61,637 nt of DNA, taken from the NCBI GenBank assembly GCA_036675265.1, contig JAKFFJ010000020.1, positions 1 through 61,637 on the forward strand. Reading direction: 5' to 3'. Of the stretch, positions 38,472 to 48,966 are shown one piece after another. The DNA comes from CAMPJU01 sp036675265 (GTDB lineage Bacteria; Pseudomonadota; Gammaproteobacteria; Xanthomonadales; Xanthomonadaceae). Position 1 is the first letter of the stretch. Each line of letters opens with the position of its first letter. The notes under the pieces are model-generated. The model was given only the letters and a program-made list of their open reading frames with translations. It made no database searches and had not been told where the DNA came from. A program made the translations under genes and the position numbers.

Positions 38472-39010
38472 TGCGTCGCGGCCTCCCCGAATGCCTTCTC
38501 CAGCACCTCGAATCGCAGGTCGTCGCGGCGCGGGACGCCGAACCGGGTGTCGCCATAGGGAAACGGTTTCAGGACGCCCGTTCGGCGGTAACCGCGGCGT
38601 TCATACCATCCGATCAGCGCGTCGCGCACGTCGATCACGGTCATGCGCATCGCGGGCAACGCCCATTCGTCGCGCACCACGCGCTCGGCCTCCGCCAGCA
38701 ACGCATGGCCCAGTCCTGCGCCCTGCAGCGCGGGGCGCACGGCAAACATCCCGAAGTAGCCCGCATCGCCTTCCACGGCGACGTGCGCGCAAGCGACCAG
38801 TCGGCCGTCGCGCTCCACGACCAGCACGCGGCTCCGCGGGCGCTCGATGTCCGCGCGCAGCACCTCGGGGTCGATGCGGTCGCCATCCAGCAGGTCGGCC
38901 TCGGTGGTCCAGCCGGCGCGGCTGGCCTCGCCACGATAGGCCGACGTCACCAGCTGCACGAGCGCCGGGATGTCGGCCACGGTGGCGTCGCGGGAATGCA
39001 GGCTGGTCAC
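38468..39010 (-). CDS. GNAT-family N-acetyltransferase
   Basis: A 180-residue acetyltransferase. The acetyl-CoA-binding motif A is FGMFAVRPALQGAGLGHALLAEAERVV, with motif B ALIGWYERRGYRRTGVL. The N-terminal RDATVADIPALVQLVTSAYRGEASRAGWTTEADLL is typical of small-molecule GNATs. The GTG start at 39010 overlaps the sufS stop (GTGA). The overlap at both ends with suf genes places it inside that operon. The substrate is unknown. Confidence 0.88.
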   Translation of the reverse strand: MTSLHSRDATVADIPALVQLVTSAYRGEASRAGWTTEADLLDGDRIDPEVLRADIERPRSRVLVVERDGRLVACAHVAVEGDAGYFGMFAVRPALQGAGLGHALLAEAERVVRDEWALPAMRMTVIDVRDALIGWYERRGYRRTGVLKPFPYGDTRFGVPRRDDLRFEVLEKAFGEAATQ

Positions 39011-40224
39011 TGGAGCAGCTTTCGGACCTTGTGGAGGGCGGCGACGAAGGCGTCGACCTCGTCGTGCGTGTTGTAGAACGCCAGCGAAGCGCGGCAGGTC
39101 GCGGGCACGCCGTAGAACTGCATCAAAGGGTGGGCGCAATGGTGGCCGGAACGCACCGCCACCCCTTCCAGGTCCAGCAGCGTCGCCAGGTCGTGCGCAT
39201 GCGCGCCGTCGACCAGGAACGACACGACCGCCGCCTTGCCGGGGGCGGTGCCGATGATGCGCAAGCCCGCGACCTCTTCCATCGCCCCGGACAGGTGCGA
39301 CAACAGCTCCGCCTCGCGCGCGGCGACGTTGTCCATGCCCAGTGCGCCAAGGTAGTCCACGGCCGCGCCCAGGCCGACGTGCCCGGCGATGTTGGGCGTG
39401 CCGGCCTCGAACCGGTGCGGCGGGTCCGCGAAGGTCGTGCCTTCGAAGCACACCCGGCGGATCATCTCGCCGCCGCCGAGGAACGGCGGCATCGCTTCGA
39501 GGAGCGCGCGGCGTGCCCACAGCGCGCCGGTGCCCGTCGGGCCGCACATCTTGTGCCCGGTGAATGCGTAGAAGTCGCAGCCGATGGCCGCGATGTCGAC
39601 CGGCAGGTGCGGCAGGGCCTGCGAGCCGTCGACCAGCGTCGCGATGCCACGCGATCTCGCCTCGCGGCACAACGCGCGGACGGGGTTGACGGTGCCGAGC
39701 ACGTTCGAGACGTGGGCCATGCCGAACAGCCTCACGTCCGGGGTCATCGCGGCGCGGACCCGGTCGATGTCGAGGCTGCCGTCGCGTTCCATCGGTGCAA
39801 CCTTGACCGTCGCGCCGGTGCGTTGGGCCACCAGCTGCCAGGGCACGATGTTGGCGTGGTGCTCCATTTGCGTCAGCAGGATCGCGTCGCCCGGGCCGAG
39901 CCTGGGCAGCGCCCACGAATACGCGACCAGGTTGATGGCGAAGGTCGTGCCACTGGTCAACACCAGCTCGTCGCGGCGCACGTTCAGGTGGCGGGCCAGC
40001 TTCGTGCGCGTGGCCTCGTAGGCGTCCGTCGCCTCGCTGCCGAGCTGGTGCACGGCGCGGCTGACGTTGGCGTTGTGGCGGCGGTAGAAATCGTCGACCG
40101 CCTCGATCACCGGCGCGGGTTTCTGGCCGGTATTGGCCGAGTCCAGGTAGACCAGGGGCTTCCCATGCACCTCCCGCGCCAGCAGCGGGAAGTCGGCGCG
40201 GACGCGTGCCCAGTCGACCGTCAT
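39007..40224 (-). CDS. sufS: Cysteine desulfurase SufS
   Basis: A 405-residue group II cysteine desulfurase that takes sulfur from cysteine for Fe-S assembly. FYAFTGHKMCGPTGTGALW holds the PLP lysine. The reactive cysteine is in VRSGHHCAHPLM, the short SGHHC(A/T) loop of SufS enzymes. No sufE or sufU, the usual sulfur-acceptor gene, lies in this operon. ATG 40224 overlaps the sufD stop by 4 bases. Confidence 0.95.
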   Translation of the reverse strand: MTVDWARVRADFPLLAREVHGKPLVYLDSANTGQKPAPVIEAVDDFYRRHNANVSRAVHQLGSEATDAYEATRTKLARHLNVRRDELVLTSGTTFAINLVAYSWALPRLGPGDAILLTQMEHHANIVPWQLVAQRTGATVKVAPMERDGSLDIDRVRAAMTPDVRLFGMAHVSNVLGTVNPVRALCREARSRGIATLVDGSQALPHLPVDIAAIGCDFYAFTGHKMCGPTGTGALWARRALLEAMPPFLGGGEMIRRVCFEGTTFADPPHRFEAGTPNIAGHVGLGAAVDYLGALGMDNVAAREAELLSHLSGAMEEVAGLRIIGTAPGKAAVVSFLVDGAHAHDLATLLDLEGVAVRSGHHCAHPLMQFYGVPATCRASLAFYNTHDEVDAFVAALHKVRKLLQ

Positions 40225-41479
40225 GCGTCCTCCAGCGTTGCCAGTGCACGGTCTAGCGCGGCGTCCAGGCGTTCGCGCACTGCTGGCAGGGAGACGCCGG
40301 CCAGTGTCTCGCGGCAGAACGCGGCGGTCAGCAACCGGCGGGCGTCGTCGCCCGGCAGGCCACGCGAGCGCAGGTAGTACAGCGCGGTCGGATCGAGCCG
40401 CCCGACGGTGGCGCCATGCGCCGCCTTGACCTCGTCGGCGTGGATCTCCAGGACGGGTTGGGTGTCGATCCCGGCGCCTTCCGACAGCAGCAGGTTCTTG
40501 TTGGACAGCTGGGCATCGCTCCCGTCGGCGCCGGCACGGATGGTGATCCCGCCATGGAAGACGGCCCGGCCGCGCCCCGCGCCCAGCCCGCGCCAGGTGA
40601 GGCCGCAACCGGTGTCGCGGCCGATGTGTTCGATGCCCAGCCGGGTGTCGAGGTGGCGGCGACCGGTCGCGAGCAGCACGCCGTTCGCGTCCACGCGCGC
40701 GCCTTCGCCCTCGAGCCGGACGTTGAGTTCGTGCCGCGACAGCGTGGCGCCCAGTTCCAGGTCGATGCGCCGGTAGCGTGCACCGCGCGCCAGGACGGCA
40801 TCCGTGCGTGCGATGACGGTGGCCCGCTCCGCCTCGTCCTGGACCCGCGCGTGGCGGAGCACGGCCCCGGCGGCCAGGTGCACGTGCAGCAGCGCGTTGG
40901 CCAGGTGGGCGTGCGGGCCCGCGGCGAGATGGTGTTCCACCACAACGAGTTCCGCATTGCGCCGCAACTCGATGAGGCCGCGCAGGTGCCACGCCGCGTC
41001 CGGCCCGGCCGGGGCACCGACGAAGACCAGGTGCAGCGGCATGGCGACGCGGACACCTTCCGCGAGCCGGACCACGGCGCCATCGCCGGCGAACGCGGCG
41101 TTGAGCCGCGCAAACGGCTCGTCGGCACGTTCGTAGCGCCGTGCCATGAAATTCACGGCGCGCGGATCGCCGGCTGCCATGAGGCCCGACAGCGGCTGCG
41201 GCACGGCACCGTCGGGCAGGCCTGCCAGGTCGGACAGGCGCGCATCGTGCCGTCCGTTGACGAAGACCAGTCGCGGCGTGGGGATCGCAGCGAGCAGTGC
41301 GGGGTCGACGACGGCCGCTTCCGGCCTGGCGAAGGCCCGACGCTCCAGCGCCCGCAGCGGCGTGTACTTCCACGCCTCGCTGCGCGGTCCGGGCAGGCCG
41401 TCGCGCAGGACCGCGTCCAATGACGCGCGCCGGGCGGCGTCGCCCTCGAACATGGCCGCGAGTGACTCGAGCAGCGCGC

Positions 41480-41483
<4 letters not shown>
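40221..41483 (-). CDS. sufD: Fe-S assembly scaffold subunit SufD
   Basis: A 420-residue SufD with a beta-helix core (NAELVVVEHHL ... HARVQDEAERATVI) and the conserved histidine in EVKAAHGATVGRLDPTALYYLRSRGLPGDDARRLL, near residue 360. It pairs with SufB in the SufBC2D scaffold. It overlaps sufC by 4 bases and sufS by 4 bases. Confidence 0.95.
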
Positions 41484-43704
<2,221 letters not shown>

Positions 43705-43715
43705 GGCGTGCTCGT

Positions 43716-44177
43716 TCAGGCGGGGCCTGCCTGCGCCAGGCGCAGGTCGATGCGGCGCGGCGACGGCCGCGGGGCGGGGGGGCGGAGCATGTGGGCGAGG
43801 GTGACGTCGCGCAGCGCGTCGAGGACCACGTCGTTGATGCGGCGCCAGTTGGCGCGCACGCCGCATTGGTCCTGGATGCCGCAGTTGCCGCCGTGCACGC
43901 TGCACTCGGTCATGCCGGGCGGGCCCTCGATCGCCGTGACGATCTCGAGCAGGCCGATGTCCGCGGCGTCGCGCGCGAGCCGGTAACCGCCGTTGGCGCC
44001 GCGGAACCCTTCGACCAGCCCGGCCTGGGCCAACGGCTTGAGCACCTTGGCGACCGTGGGGGGCTCCAGGCCGGCGAGATCCGCCAGCTCCGTCGCGCTG
44101 CACACCCTGCCGGGCCGCGCGGCCAGCGCGGTCAGCACGACCGTGGCGTAATCGGTGAGGCGGGTGACACGAAGCAT
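43716..44177 (-). CDS. sufR: SUF system Rrf2-family regulator
   Basis: A 153-residue Rrf2 winged-helix protein. The N-terminal MLRVTRLTDYATVVLTALAARPGRVCSATELADLAGLEPPTVAKVLKPLAQAGLVEGFRGANGGYRLAR is the DNA-binding domain. C-x6-C-x5-C (from TECSVHGGN to QDQC) is the expected Fe-S ligand set, with the first spacing one longer than IscR's C-x5-C-x5-C. Its position at the head of the suf operon suggests autoregulation and cluster-dependent repression. Confidence 0.92.
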   Translation of the reverse strand: MLRVTRLTDYATVVLTALAARPGRVCSATELADLAGLEPPTVAKVLKPLAQAGLVEGFRGANGGYRLARDAADIGLLEIVTAIEGPPGMTECSVHGGNCGIQDQCGVRANWRRINDVVLDALRDVTLAHMLRPPAPRPSPRRIDLRLAQAGPA

Positions 44178-44347
44178 GGATGGGCCCGCTGGCCAAGGGG
44201 TTTGAATAGGACTGGAATTGTACGATTTCCTGCGCCGCGGGACCATGCTCCCGGGGCGGGTCGCCAGGTTCCGCGGAATGCCGTGATGGCGGCTGGACGC
44301 GCGTTCGGGCGAGAATCGGCGGTTCCCCACTCCGATGGACCCGAAAG
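44178..44347. promoter_or_regulatory. Divergent promoter region between sufR and the SET gene
   Basis: A 170-base gap that must hold promoters for both directions. On the minus strand TACAAT (44217-44222) and TATTCA (44204-44209) are possible -10 elements for the suf operon. AAGGGGTTTGAATAGG on the plus strand (44195-44210) is a loose match to half of an IscR-type site; that is a guess. GAGAAT at 44311-44316 could be the plus-strand -10. Confidence 0.35.
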
Positions 44348-44821
44348 ATGCCCGCGAAGATCGCCACCCGCCGCTCGCCCATCCACGGCAACGGCATGTT
44401 CGCCGTCGCCCCGATCCGCAAGGGCGAGCGCCTGATCGAATACAAGGGCCAGCGGCGCACCCACGAGGACGTGGACGAGGGCGATACCGGCGACGTCGAA
44501 AGCGGGCACACCTTCCTGTTCACGCTCAACGACGAGTACGTGATCGACGCCAACCACGGCGGCAACAGCGCGCGGTGGATCAACCACAGCTGCAAGCCCA
44601 ACTGCGAGGCCGTGCTGGAGGAGGCCGACGGCGACGACCGGCGCAAGGACCGCGTGTTCATCGAGTCGATCCGCGCGATCAAGCCCGGCGAGGAACTGAC
44701 CTACGACTACGGCATCACCCTGGACGAGCCGCACACCGCGCGGCTGAAGAAGATCTGGGCCTGCCACTGCGGCACGAAGGGCTGCACCGGGACGATGCTC
44801 AAGCCCAAGCGGAAGCGGTGA
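44348..44821 (+). CDS. SET-domain protein (putative protein-lysine methyltransferase)
   Basis: A 157-residue SET domain and little else. IATRRSPIHGNGMFAVAPIRKGERLIEYKG is the N-terminal SET motif (SAM-binding xGxG), NHSCKPNCEA and ELTYDYG form the pseudoknot with the catalytic Tyr, and CHCGTKGCTG is a post-SET-like Cys cluster (CxC...C). The tail is basic (KPKRKR). SET enzymes are typical of eukaryotes; small bacterial versions occur in Xanthomonads and Chlamydia, where histone-like targets are proposed. Divergent from sufR. ATG at 44348. Confidence 0.88.
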   Translation: MPAKIATRRSPIHGNGMFAVAPIRKGERLIEYKGQRRTHEDVDEGDTGDVESGHTFLFTLNDEYVIDANHGGNSARWINHSCKPNCEAVLEEADGDDRRKDRVFIESIRAIKPGEELTYDYGITLDEPHTARLKKIWACHCGTKGCTGTMLKPKRKR

Positions 44822-44942
44822 CCGGCACGATGCGCGGAACCTGAACCGGATGCCGTGTGCCGCGTTGCGGCATGACTTTCGCCAGTCGCCGGGTGCGCGA
44901 CGCGACGACACGCTGCGCGCTCAGCCGACCGGGAACCGACCC

Positions 44943-47186
44943 ATGCGCCATGCCCAGCCGGCCTTCGCCGCCCTTTTCCTGCTGGCCGGACCCGCGGCGG
45001 CGATCGAGGTCGATGGCGTCGTTTCCCCGGGCGAATGGGCGGGGGCGCAACACGTCACCGACTTCCGCCTGACCCAGCCGCTGACGCGCGAGCCCGCGCC
45101 ATACCCGACCGAGGCCTGGATCAAGGCCACCCCGGAAGGCCTGGCGATCGCGTGGCGCAACACGCAGCCCGCGTCGGTGCCGCGCACGCGGCAGCGCGCG
45201 CAGCGCGACCAGGGCGGGGCGGCCGACCGCGTCAACCTCTACGTCGACTTCGACGGCGACGGGCGCACCGGCTACAACTTCACGCTGCTGCTGTCGGGCA
45301 GCATCGTCGACGCCACGATCACCAATGAAAACCAGTTCAACGGCGACTGGGACGGCGACTGGCGCCATGCGACCAGCGAGGACGGCGAGACCTGGTCCGC
45401 GGAGATCCTGCTGCCCTGGCACATCGCGCCGATGCGCGCGCCCGACGGCGACGTGCGCACGGTCGGCATCTCCCTGGACCGTGTCGTCGGCGTCACCGGG
45501 CAGCGGATGTCGTGGCCGGCGATCGGCTTCAACGAGCAGCGCTTCCTGTCCGTGTTCGAGAAAGTGGACATGCCGCGCTACAGCGAGTCCCTGCTGGCGA
45601 TCACGCCCTACGTCGTCGGCATCGGCGACCTGGTGCAGGGGGGCGCCGACTTCGACGCCGGCGCCGACGTGTTCTGGAAGCCCAACGGCCAGTTCCAGCT
45701 CAGTGCCACGCTCAACCCCGACTTCGGCCAGGTCGAGAGCGACAACCTGGTGGTGAACTTCGGCGCCATCGAGACCTTCTTCAGCGACCGCCGACCGTTC
45801 TTCACCGAGAACCAGGGCTTCTTCGACGTGCCGTTCGGTGGCCTGGGCAACGCGAACCGGCTGCTTTACACCCGCCGCGTGGGGGGTCCGGCGGACGACG
45901 GCAGCGGGGCCGGCGACGTCACCGCGGCGGCCAAGGTCAACGGCAGCGTCGGCGAGGTGCATTACGGCGTGTTCGCGGCGAACGAGGGCGGCGACGCCGG
46001 CCGCGATTTCCAGGCGGCGCGGGTGGCGCGCGAGATCGGCGCGCATGGCGTCGGCGCGATGGTCACCCGCGTCGAGCGCCCCTTCCTGGATCGCGAGGCG
46101 ACGGTCTATGAAGCCGACCACCGCTGGGGCAACGATCGCTGGAACATCCGCACCACCGCGGTGCTGTCTTCCGTGGACGACGGCGGCGGGCGGATCCACG
46201 ACAGCGGCGCGCAGGCCCGGATCGACTACGACCACGGCAATGGCTGGCGCCAGCAATTGTTCCTGCTGCACCTGGGAGACCAGCTGCAGCTCAACGACTT
46301 CGGCTTCCTGGAACGCAACGACTACAACTACGCCCGCTACGACCTGGCGCGGCGCGTGACCGGGCTCCCGGAGGCGTCGTCCTATGCCTCCCATGACTGG
46401 CATTTCGCCGTGTCGCGGCGCGAGAACGATTCGGGCCTGCACATCGCGGACGCCTGGGCGATCCAGCGGCGCAGCGAGCGCCGCGACGGAGGCAACGAGT
46501 TCTTCGAGGTCGGCGGCTGGACCGCCGGCTACGACGACCTCGTCACCCGCGGCAACGGTCCCGTCAGGGTGCCCGAACGCGTGTTCCTGTTCGCGGAGCG
46601 CAGCCGGCCCCGTGGCGATGGCAGCTGGTCGCTCTACGGCAACGTGCGCTACGCCGCCGAGGGGCTGGAAGGCGCCGAGCGCGGGGCATTGATGGTCGAC
46701 ATCGAACCCACCTGGCATGCCAGCGACACGCTGAGCTTCGGCATGGGACTGGAACTGCAGCATGACCCGGACTGGCTGCTCTGGCAGCACGACACCCTGG
46801 TCGGCACGTTCCGGTCCGACGTGGTGTTCGCCAACGCGGGCGCGACCTGGCTGATCGACCCGAAGCAGGAGTTGCGCGTGCGCCTGGAGGCACTGGGACT
46901 GGACGCGCGTGCCCGGCAGGCCTGGCGCGTGGCGCCGGACGGCACGCCCGTCGCCGTCGACGAACCCCTCGAGGATTTCGCGTTGCGCAACCTCGGGTTC
47001 CAGGTGCGCTATCGCTACGAGCTCGCGCCGCTGTCCTACCTGTACGTCGCGTACGTGCGCGGCGGGTCGTTGTACCAGCAGGGTCCTGGTCCCTTCGACA
47101 GTGCCGGGCGCCTGCTGGCGGATGCCTTCGACCTGCGCGACAGCGAACAGCTGCTGGTCAAGCTGTCCTACCGCTTCGAGATCTGA
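44943..47186 (+). CDS. Outer-membrane DUF5916-type protein with N-terminal carbohydrate-binding-like domain
   Basis: A 747-residue protein. A signal peptide (1-20, ending AAA) precedes a CBM9-like beta-sandwich (EVDGVVSPGEWAGAQHVTDF ... TEAWIKATPEGLAIAWRNTQ, LYVDFDGDGRTGYNF). From about 215 a beta-barrel-like region of alternating strands begins (QFQLSATLNPDFGQVESDNLVVNFGAIETFFSDRRPFFTENQGFFD) and ends LLVKLSYRFEI, with aromatic and hydrophobic closing residues usual for outer-membrane barrels. Ligand and role are unknown. It follows the SET gene by 121 bases with no terminator visible. Confidence 0.82.
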   Translation: MRHAQPAFAALFLLAGPAAAIEVDGVVSPGEWAGAQHVTDFRLTQPLTREPAPYPTEAWIKATPEGLAIAWRNTQPASVPRTRQRAQRDQGGAADRVNLYVDFDGDGRTGYNFTLLLSGSIVDATITNENQFNGDWDGDWRHATSEDGETWSAEILLPWHIAPMRAPDGDVRTVGISLDRVVGVTGQRMSWPAIGFNEQRFLSVFEKVDMPRYSESLLAITPYVVGIGDLVQGGADFDAGADVFWKPNGQFQLSATLNPDFGQVESDNLVVNFGAIETFFSDRRPFFTENQGFFDVPFGGLGNANRLLYTRRVGGPADDGSGAGDVTAAAKVNGSVGEVHYGVFAANEGGDAGRDFQAARVAREIGAHGVGAMVTRVERPFLDREATVYEADHRWGNDRWNIRTTAVLSSVDDGGGRIHDSGAQARIDYDHGNGWRQQLFLLHLGDQLQLNDFGFLERNDYNYARYDLARRVTGLPEASSYASHDWHFAVSRRENDSGLHIADAWAIQRRSERRDGGNEFFEVGGWTAGYDDLVTRGNGPVRVPERVFLFAERSRPRGDGSWSLYGNVRYAAEGLEGAERGALMVDIEPTWHASDTLSFGMGLELQHDPDWLLWQHDTLVGTFRSDVVFANAGATWLIDPKQELRVRLEALGLDARARQAWRVAPDGTPVAVDEPLEDFALRNLGFQVRYRYELAPLSYLYVAYVRGGSLYQQGPGPFDSAGRLLADAFDLRDSEQLLVKLSYRFEI

Positions 47187-47201
47187 CGCGCAGGAACGGG
47201 G

Positions 47202-47780
47202 TCAGTCTTCGCCGTCCGTTTCGGCGGGTTCGACGACGAACGTCGTGCTTTCCGTTGCCCGCTCCGTGCCGGCCGGGACCGTGGCCGAGGGGTCCGCAGG
47301 CGCCGCTGGGACGACCGCGGCCTGTCGCGGCACCGACGATTGTGGCGCGGGCGTCGCGGGTGGCGCGGGCGGCGCTGGCGCTGGCGCAATGGGCAGTGCG
47401 GGCGTAGCCGCACCCGAAGTCGCGGCTGGATCGTCCGTCAGGACGAACACGCCGTCGATCGCCGGGTCCTCGGTCCATGTGAGTCCCGAATCCGCATCGC
47501 CGCCCTCCGGCGTCGCGGACGCCTCGTTGGGCGCCGCGCCGGCCATCCCGGTCACCGGCGTCGTGCCGGGTCCCGGATTCGCGGGCATGCCGGTGACCGA
47601 GCCGATGGCGCCCTCGGGCGCCGGGAGCCCGGAAGCCTGGCCGTTGCCGACGTCCGTGCCGTTGCGCGTGCGGGTATCCGCGTCATCGTCGCCGCAGGCG
47701 GCGAGTGCAAGCAGCAACCCTGCTGCCAGGGCGCGCGCGAGGGGCCTGCCGATCGGCGCGTTGCGAGAGGGCCGGGACAT
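47202..47780 (-). CDS. Low-complexity lipoprotein
   Basis: A 192-residue protein with a lipoprotein signal (ALAAGLLLALAACGDDD, Cys at about 29) followed by an unstructured Ala/Pro/Gly/Thr-rich stretch. TWTEDPAIDGVFVLTDDPA at about 105-123 is the only non-repetitive segment. I recognise no family. It is divergent from the CHRD gene across 111 bases and converges with the DUF5916 gene, 15 bases apart. It could be a periplasm-spanning tether. Confidence 0.7.
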   Translation of the reverse strand: MSRPSRNAPIGRPLARALAAGLLLALAACGDDDADTRTRNGTDVGNGQASGLPAPEGAIGSVTGMPANPGPGTTPVTGMAGAAPNEASATPEGGDADSGLTWTEDPAIDGVFVLTDDPAATSGAATPALPIAPAPAPPAPPATPAPQSSVPRQAAVVPAAPADPSATVPAGTERATESTTFVVEPAETDGED

Positions 47781-47891
47781 GCCGCGTACGTTCGCTCCTG
47801 CGCCGTGAACGACGGGTCGGCACAGGCCTTCACGTGCGCTTGCATGCCGGCGCTGCCTGCTATCCGGGTTGCCCTCGATGGAGGAAATCCC

Positions 47892-48395
47892 ATGGTGAGG
47901 ATTGCGAAGGGCGTGCGCGTGGCGATGCGCGGCGCAGTGCTGGCGGCGCTCGCCGCGGCATCGGCCACGTCGCCCGCGCTGGCCGCGGACCTGGAACTGC
48001 ACGCCACGCTCGACGGCGCGCACGTGGTATCCGCCACCGAGTCCACCGGATCGGGCGAGGCCCATGCGTGGCTCGACGACGAGGGGCGCGTGCGGATCGA
48101 ACTGGTGTTCGGCGGCCTGGAATCGGGTGCGAGCGGCGCCGGGTTGTATGCCGGCGCGCCGACCGAGAACGGCGACCTGGTCGCGGAACTCGACATCGCG
48201 CCCGACCTGGTGCGCGGCCGCCTGGACGACATCGAGATCGCGTTGTCGCCCGAAGTCGCGGAACGGATGCGCGCGGGCGAGACCTACCTGCAGCTGGAGA
48301 CGCCGGCCTTCCCGGACGGGGCCATCCGTGGGCAGCTGGTCCCGCAGCCCGTGCGGCTCGACGACGCCGTCGAACCCGAGGAAGAAGACGAGTGA
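47892..48395 (+). CDS. Secreted CHRD-domain protein
   Basis: A 167-residue protein with a signal peptide (1-32, ending LAA) and a CHRD (chordin) domain: LELHATLDGAHVVSATESTGSGEAHAWLDDEGRVRIELVFGGLESGASGAGLYAGAPTENGDLVAEL ... FPDGAIRGQLV. It ends in an acidic tail. The domain was first seen in chordin; bacterial copies are secreted and of unknown role. A GGAGG site lies 10 bases before the ATG. A bidirectional terminator follows at once. Confidence 0.88.
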   Translation: MVRIAKGVRVAMRGAVLAALAAASATSPALAADLELHATLDGAHVVSATESTGSGEAHAWLDDEGRVRIELVFGGLESGASGAGLYAGAPTENGDLVAELDIAPDLVRGRLDDIEIALSPEVAERMRAGETYLQLETPAFPDGAIRGQLVPQPVRLDDAVEPEEEDE

Positions 48396-48400
48396 CATGA

Positions 48401-48428
48401 AAAAGCCGGGCTCCCTGGGGAGCCCGGC
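48401..48428 (-). terminator. Intrinsic terminator of the HU gene
   Basis: A 10-base perfect stem (GCCGGGCTCC at 48405-48414 with its complement at 48419-48428, loop CTGG) followed, in minus-strand sense, by TTTTT (48400-48404). It lies 40 bases beyond the HU stop and just past the CHRD stop, so it could end transcription from both sides, though only the minus-strand side has the T tract. Confidence 0.85.
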
Positions 48429-48467
48429 CGGTGTCTTTCCCCTGCCGGCGAGGCCGGCACGCGCGGA

Positions 48468-48848
48468 TCAGGCCGCGGCGTCCTTGAGCTTCTTGAGCGG
48501 GCGGACCTTCAGCTTGACCGAGGCCGGCTTCGCCGCGAACCACTGCTCTTCCTTGGTGAACGGGTTGATGCCCTTGCGCTTGGGCTTGGCGGGAACGTTG
48601 ACCGCGGTGACCTTCAGCAGGCCCGGCAGGACGAACGTGCCTGCGCCCTTCTTGCTGACCGAGCCGGCCATCGCGCCTTCCAGTGCGGACAGGACGGCGC
48701 GCACGTCGCGCGAGGCGACGCCGGAGGTGTCGGCGATGTGCGCGACCAGGCCCGACTTGCTCAGGGTCTCCTTGATCGGCTTCGGCGCGGACGGCTTGGC
48801 GGCGGCTTTCGGCGCGGCCTTCTTGGATGTCGCCTTCTTCTTTGCCAT
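48468..48848 (-). CDS. HU-family DNA-binding protein with basic N-terminal tail
   Basis: A 126-residue HU/IHF-like protein. A Lys/Ala/Pro-rich tail (residues 1-28, AKKKATSKKAAPKAAAKPSAPK) precedes the HU fold: ETLSKSGLVAHIADTSGVASRDVRAVLSALEGAMAGSVSKKGAGTFVLPGLLKVTAVNVPAKPKRKGINPF. The beta-arm carries RKGINPFTKEEQW. Ordinary HU is about 90 residues. Tailed HU proteins resembling histone H1 occur in Xanthomonads. A start 21 bases upstream is possible. Confidence 0.9.
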   Translation of the reverse strand: MAKKKATSKKAAPKAAAKPSAPKPIKETLSKSGLVAHIADTSGVASRDVRAVLSALEGAMAGSVSKKGAGTFVLPGLLKVTAVNVPAKPKRKGINPFTKEEQWFAAKPASVKLKVRPLKKLKDAAA

Positions 48849-48966
48849 GGGTCTTTCGTTCCTCGTCATCGGTGATGTGTCTGGGCCGGTCGGGCCGGCA
48901 GGTCGAATGTAGGGCAATCGCGCGGGCGCAGGGAAGCCCCGGACGGTTTTTTTTGCGGTTTTTCGC

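Noticed and set aside
44195..44210. IscR-type operator in the sufR promoter
   Set aside because: Only half of the motif fits, and with many mismatches; it is mentioned as a loose candidate, not called as a site.
48946..48964. T-rich run on the plus strand between HU and the EF-G-like gene, considered as a terminator
   Set aside because: Both genes are on the minus strand, where this run reads as A, and no stable stem precedes it in the plus direction.
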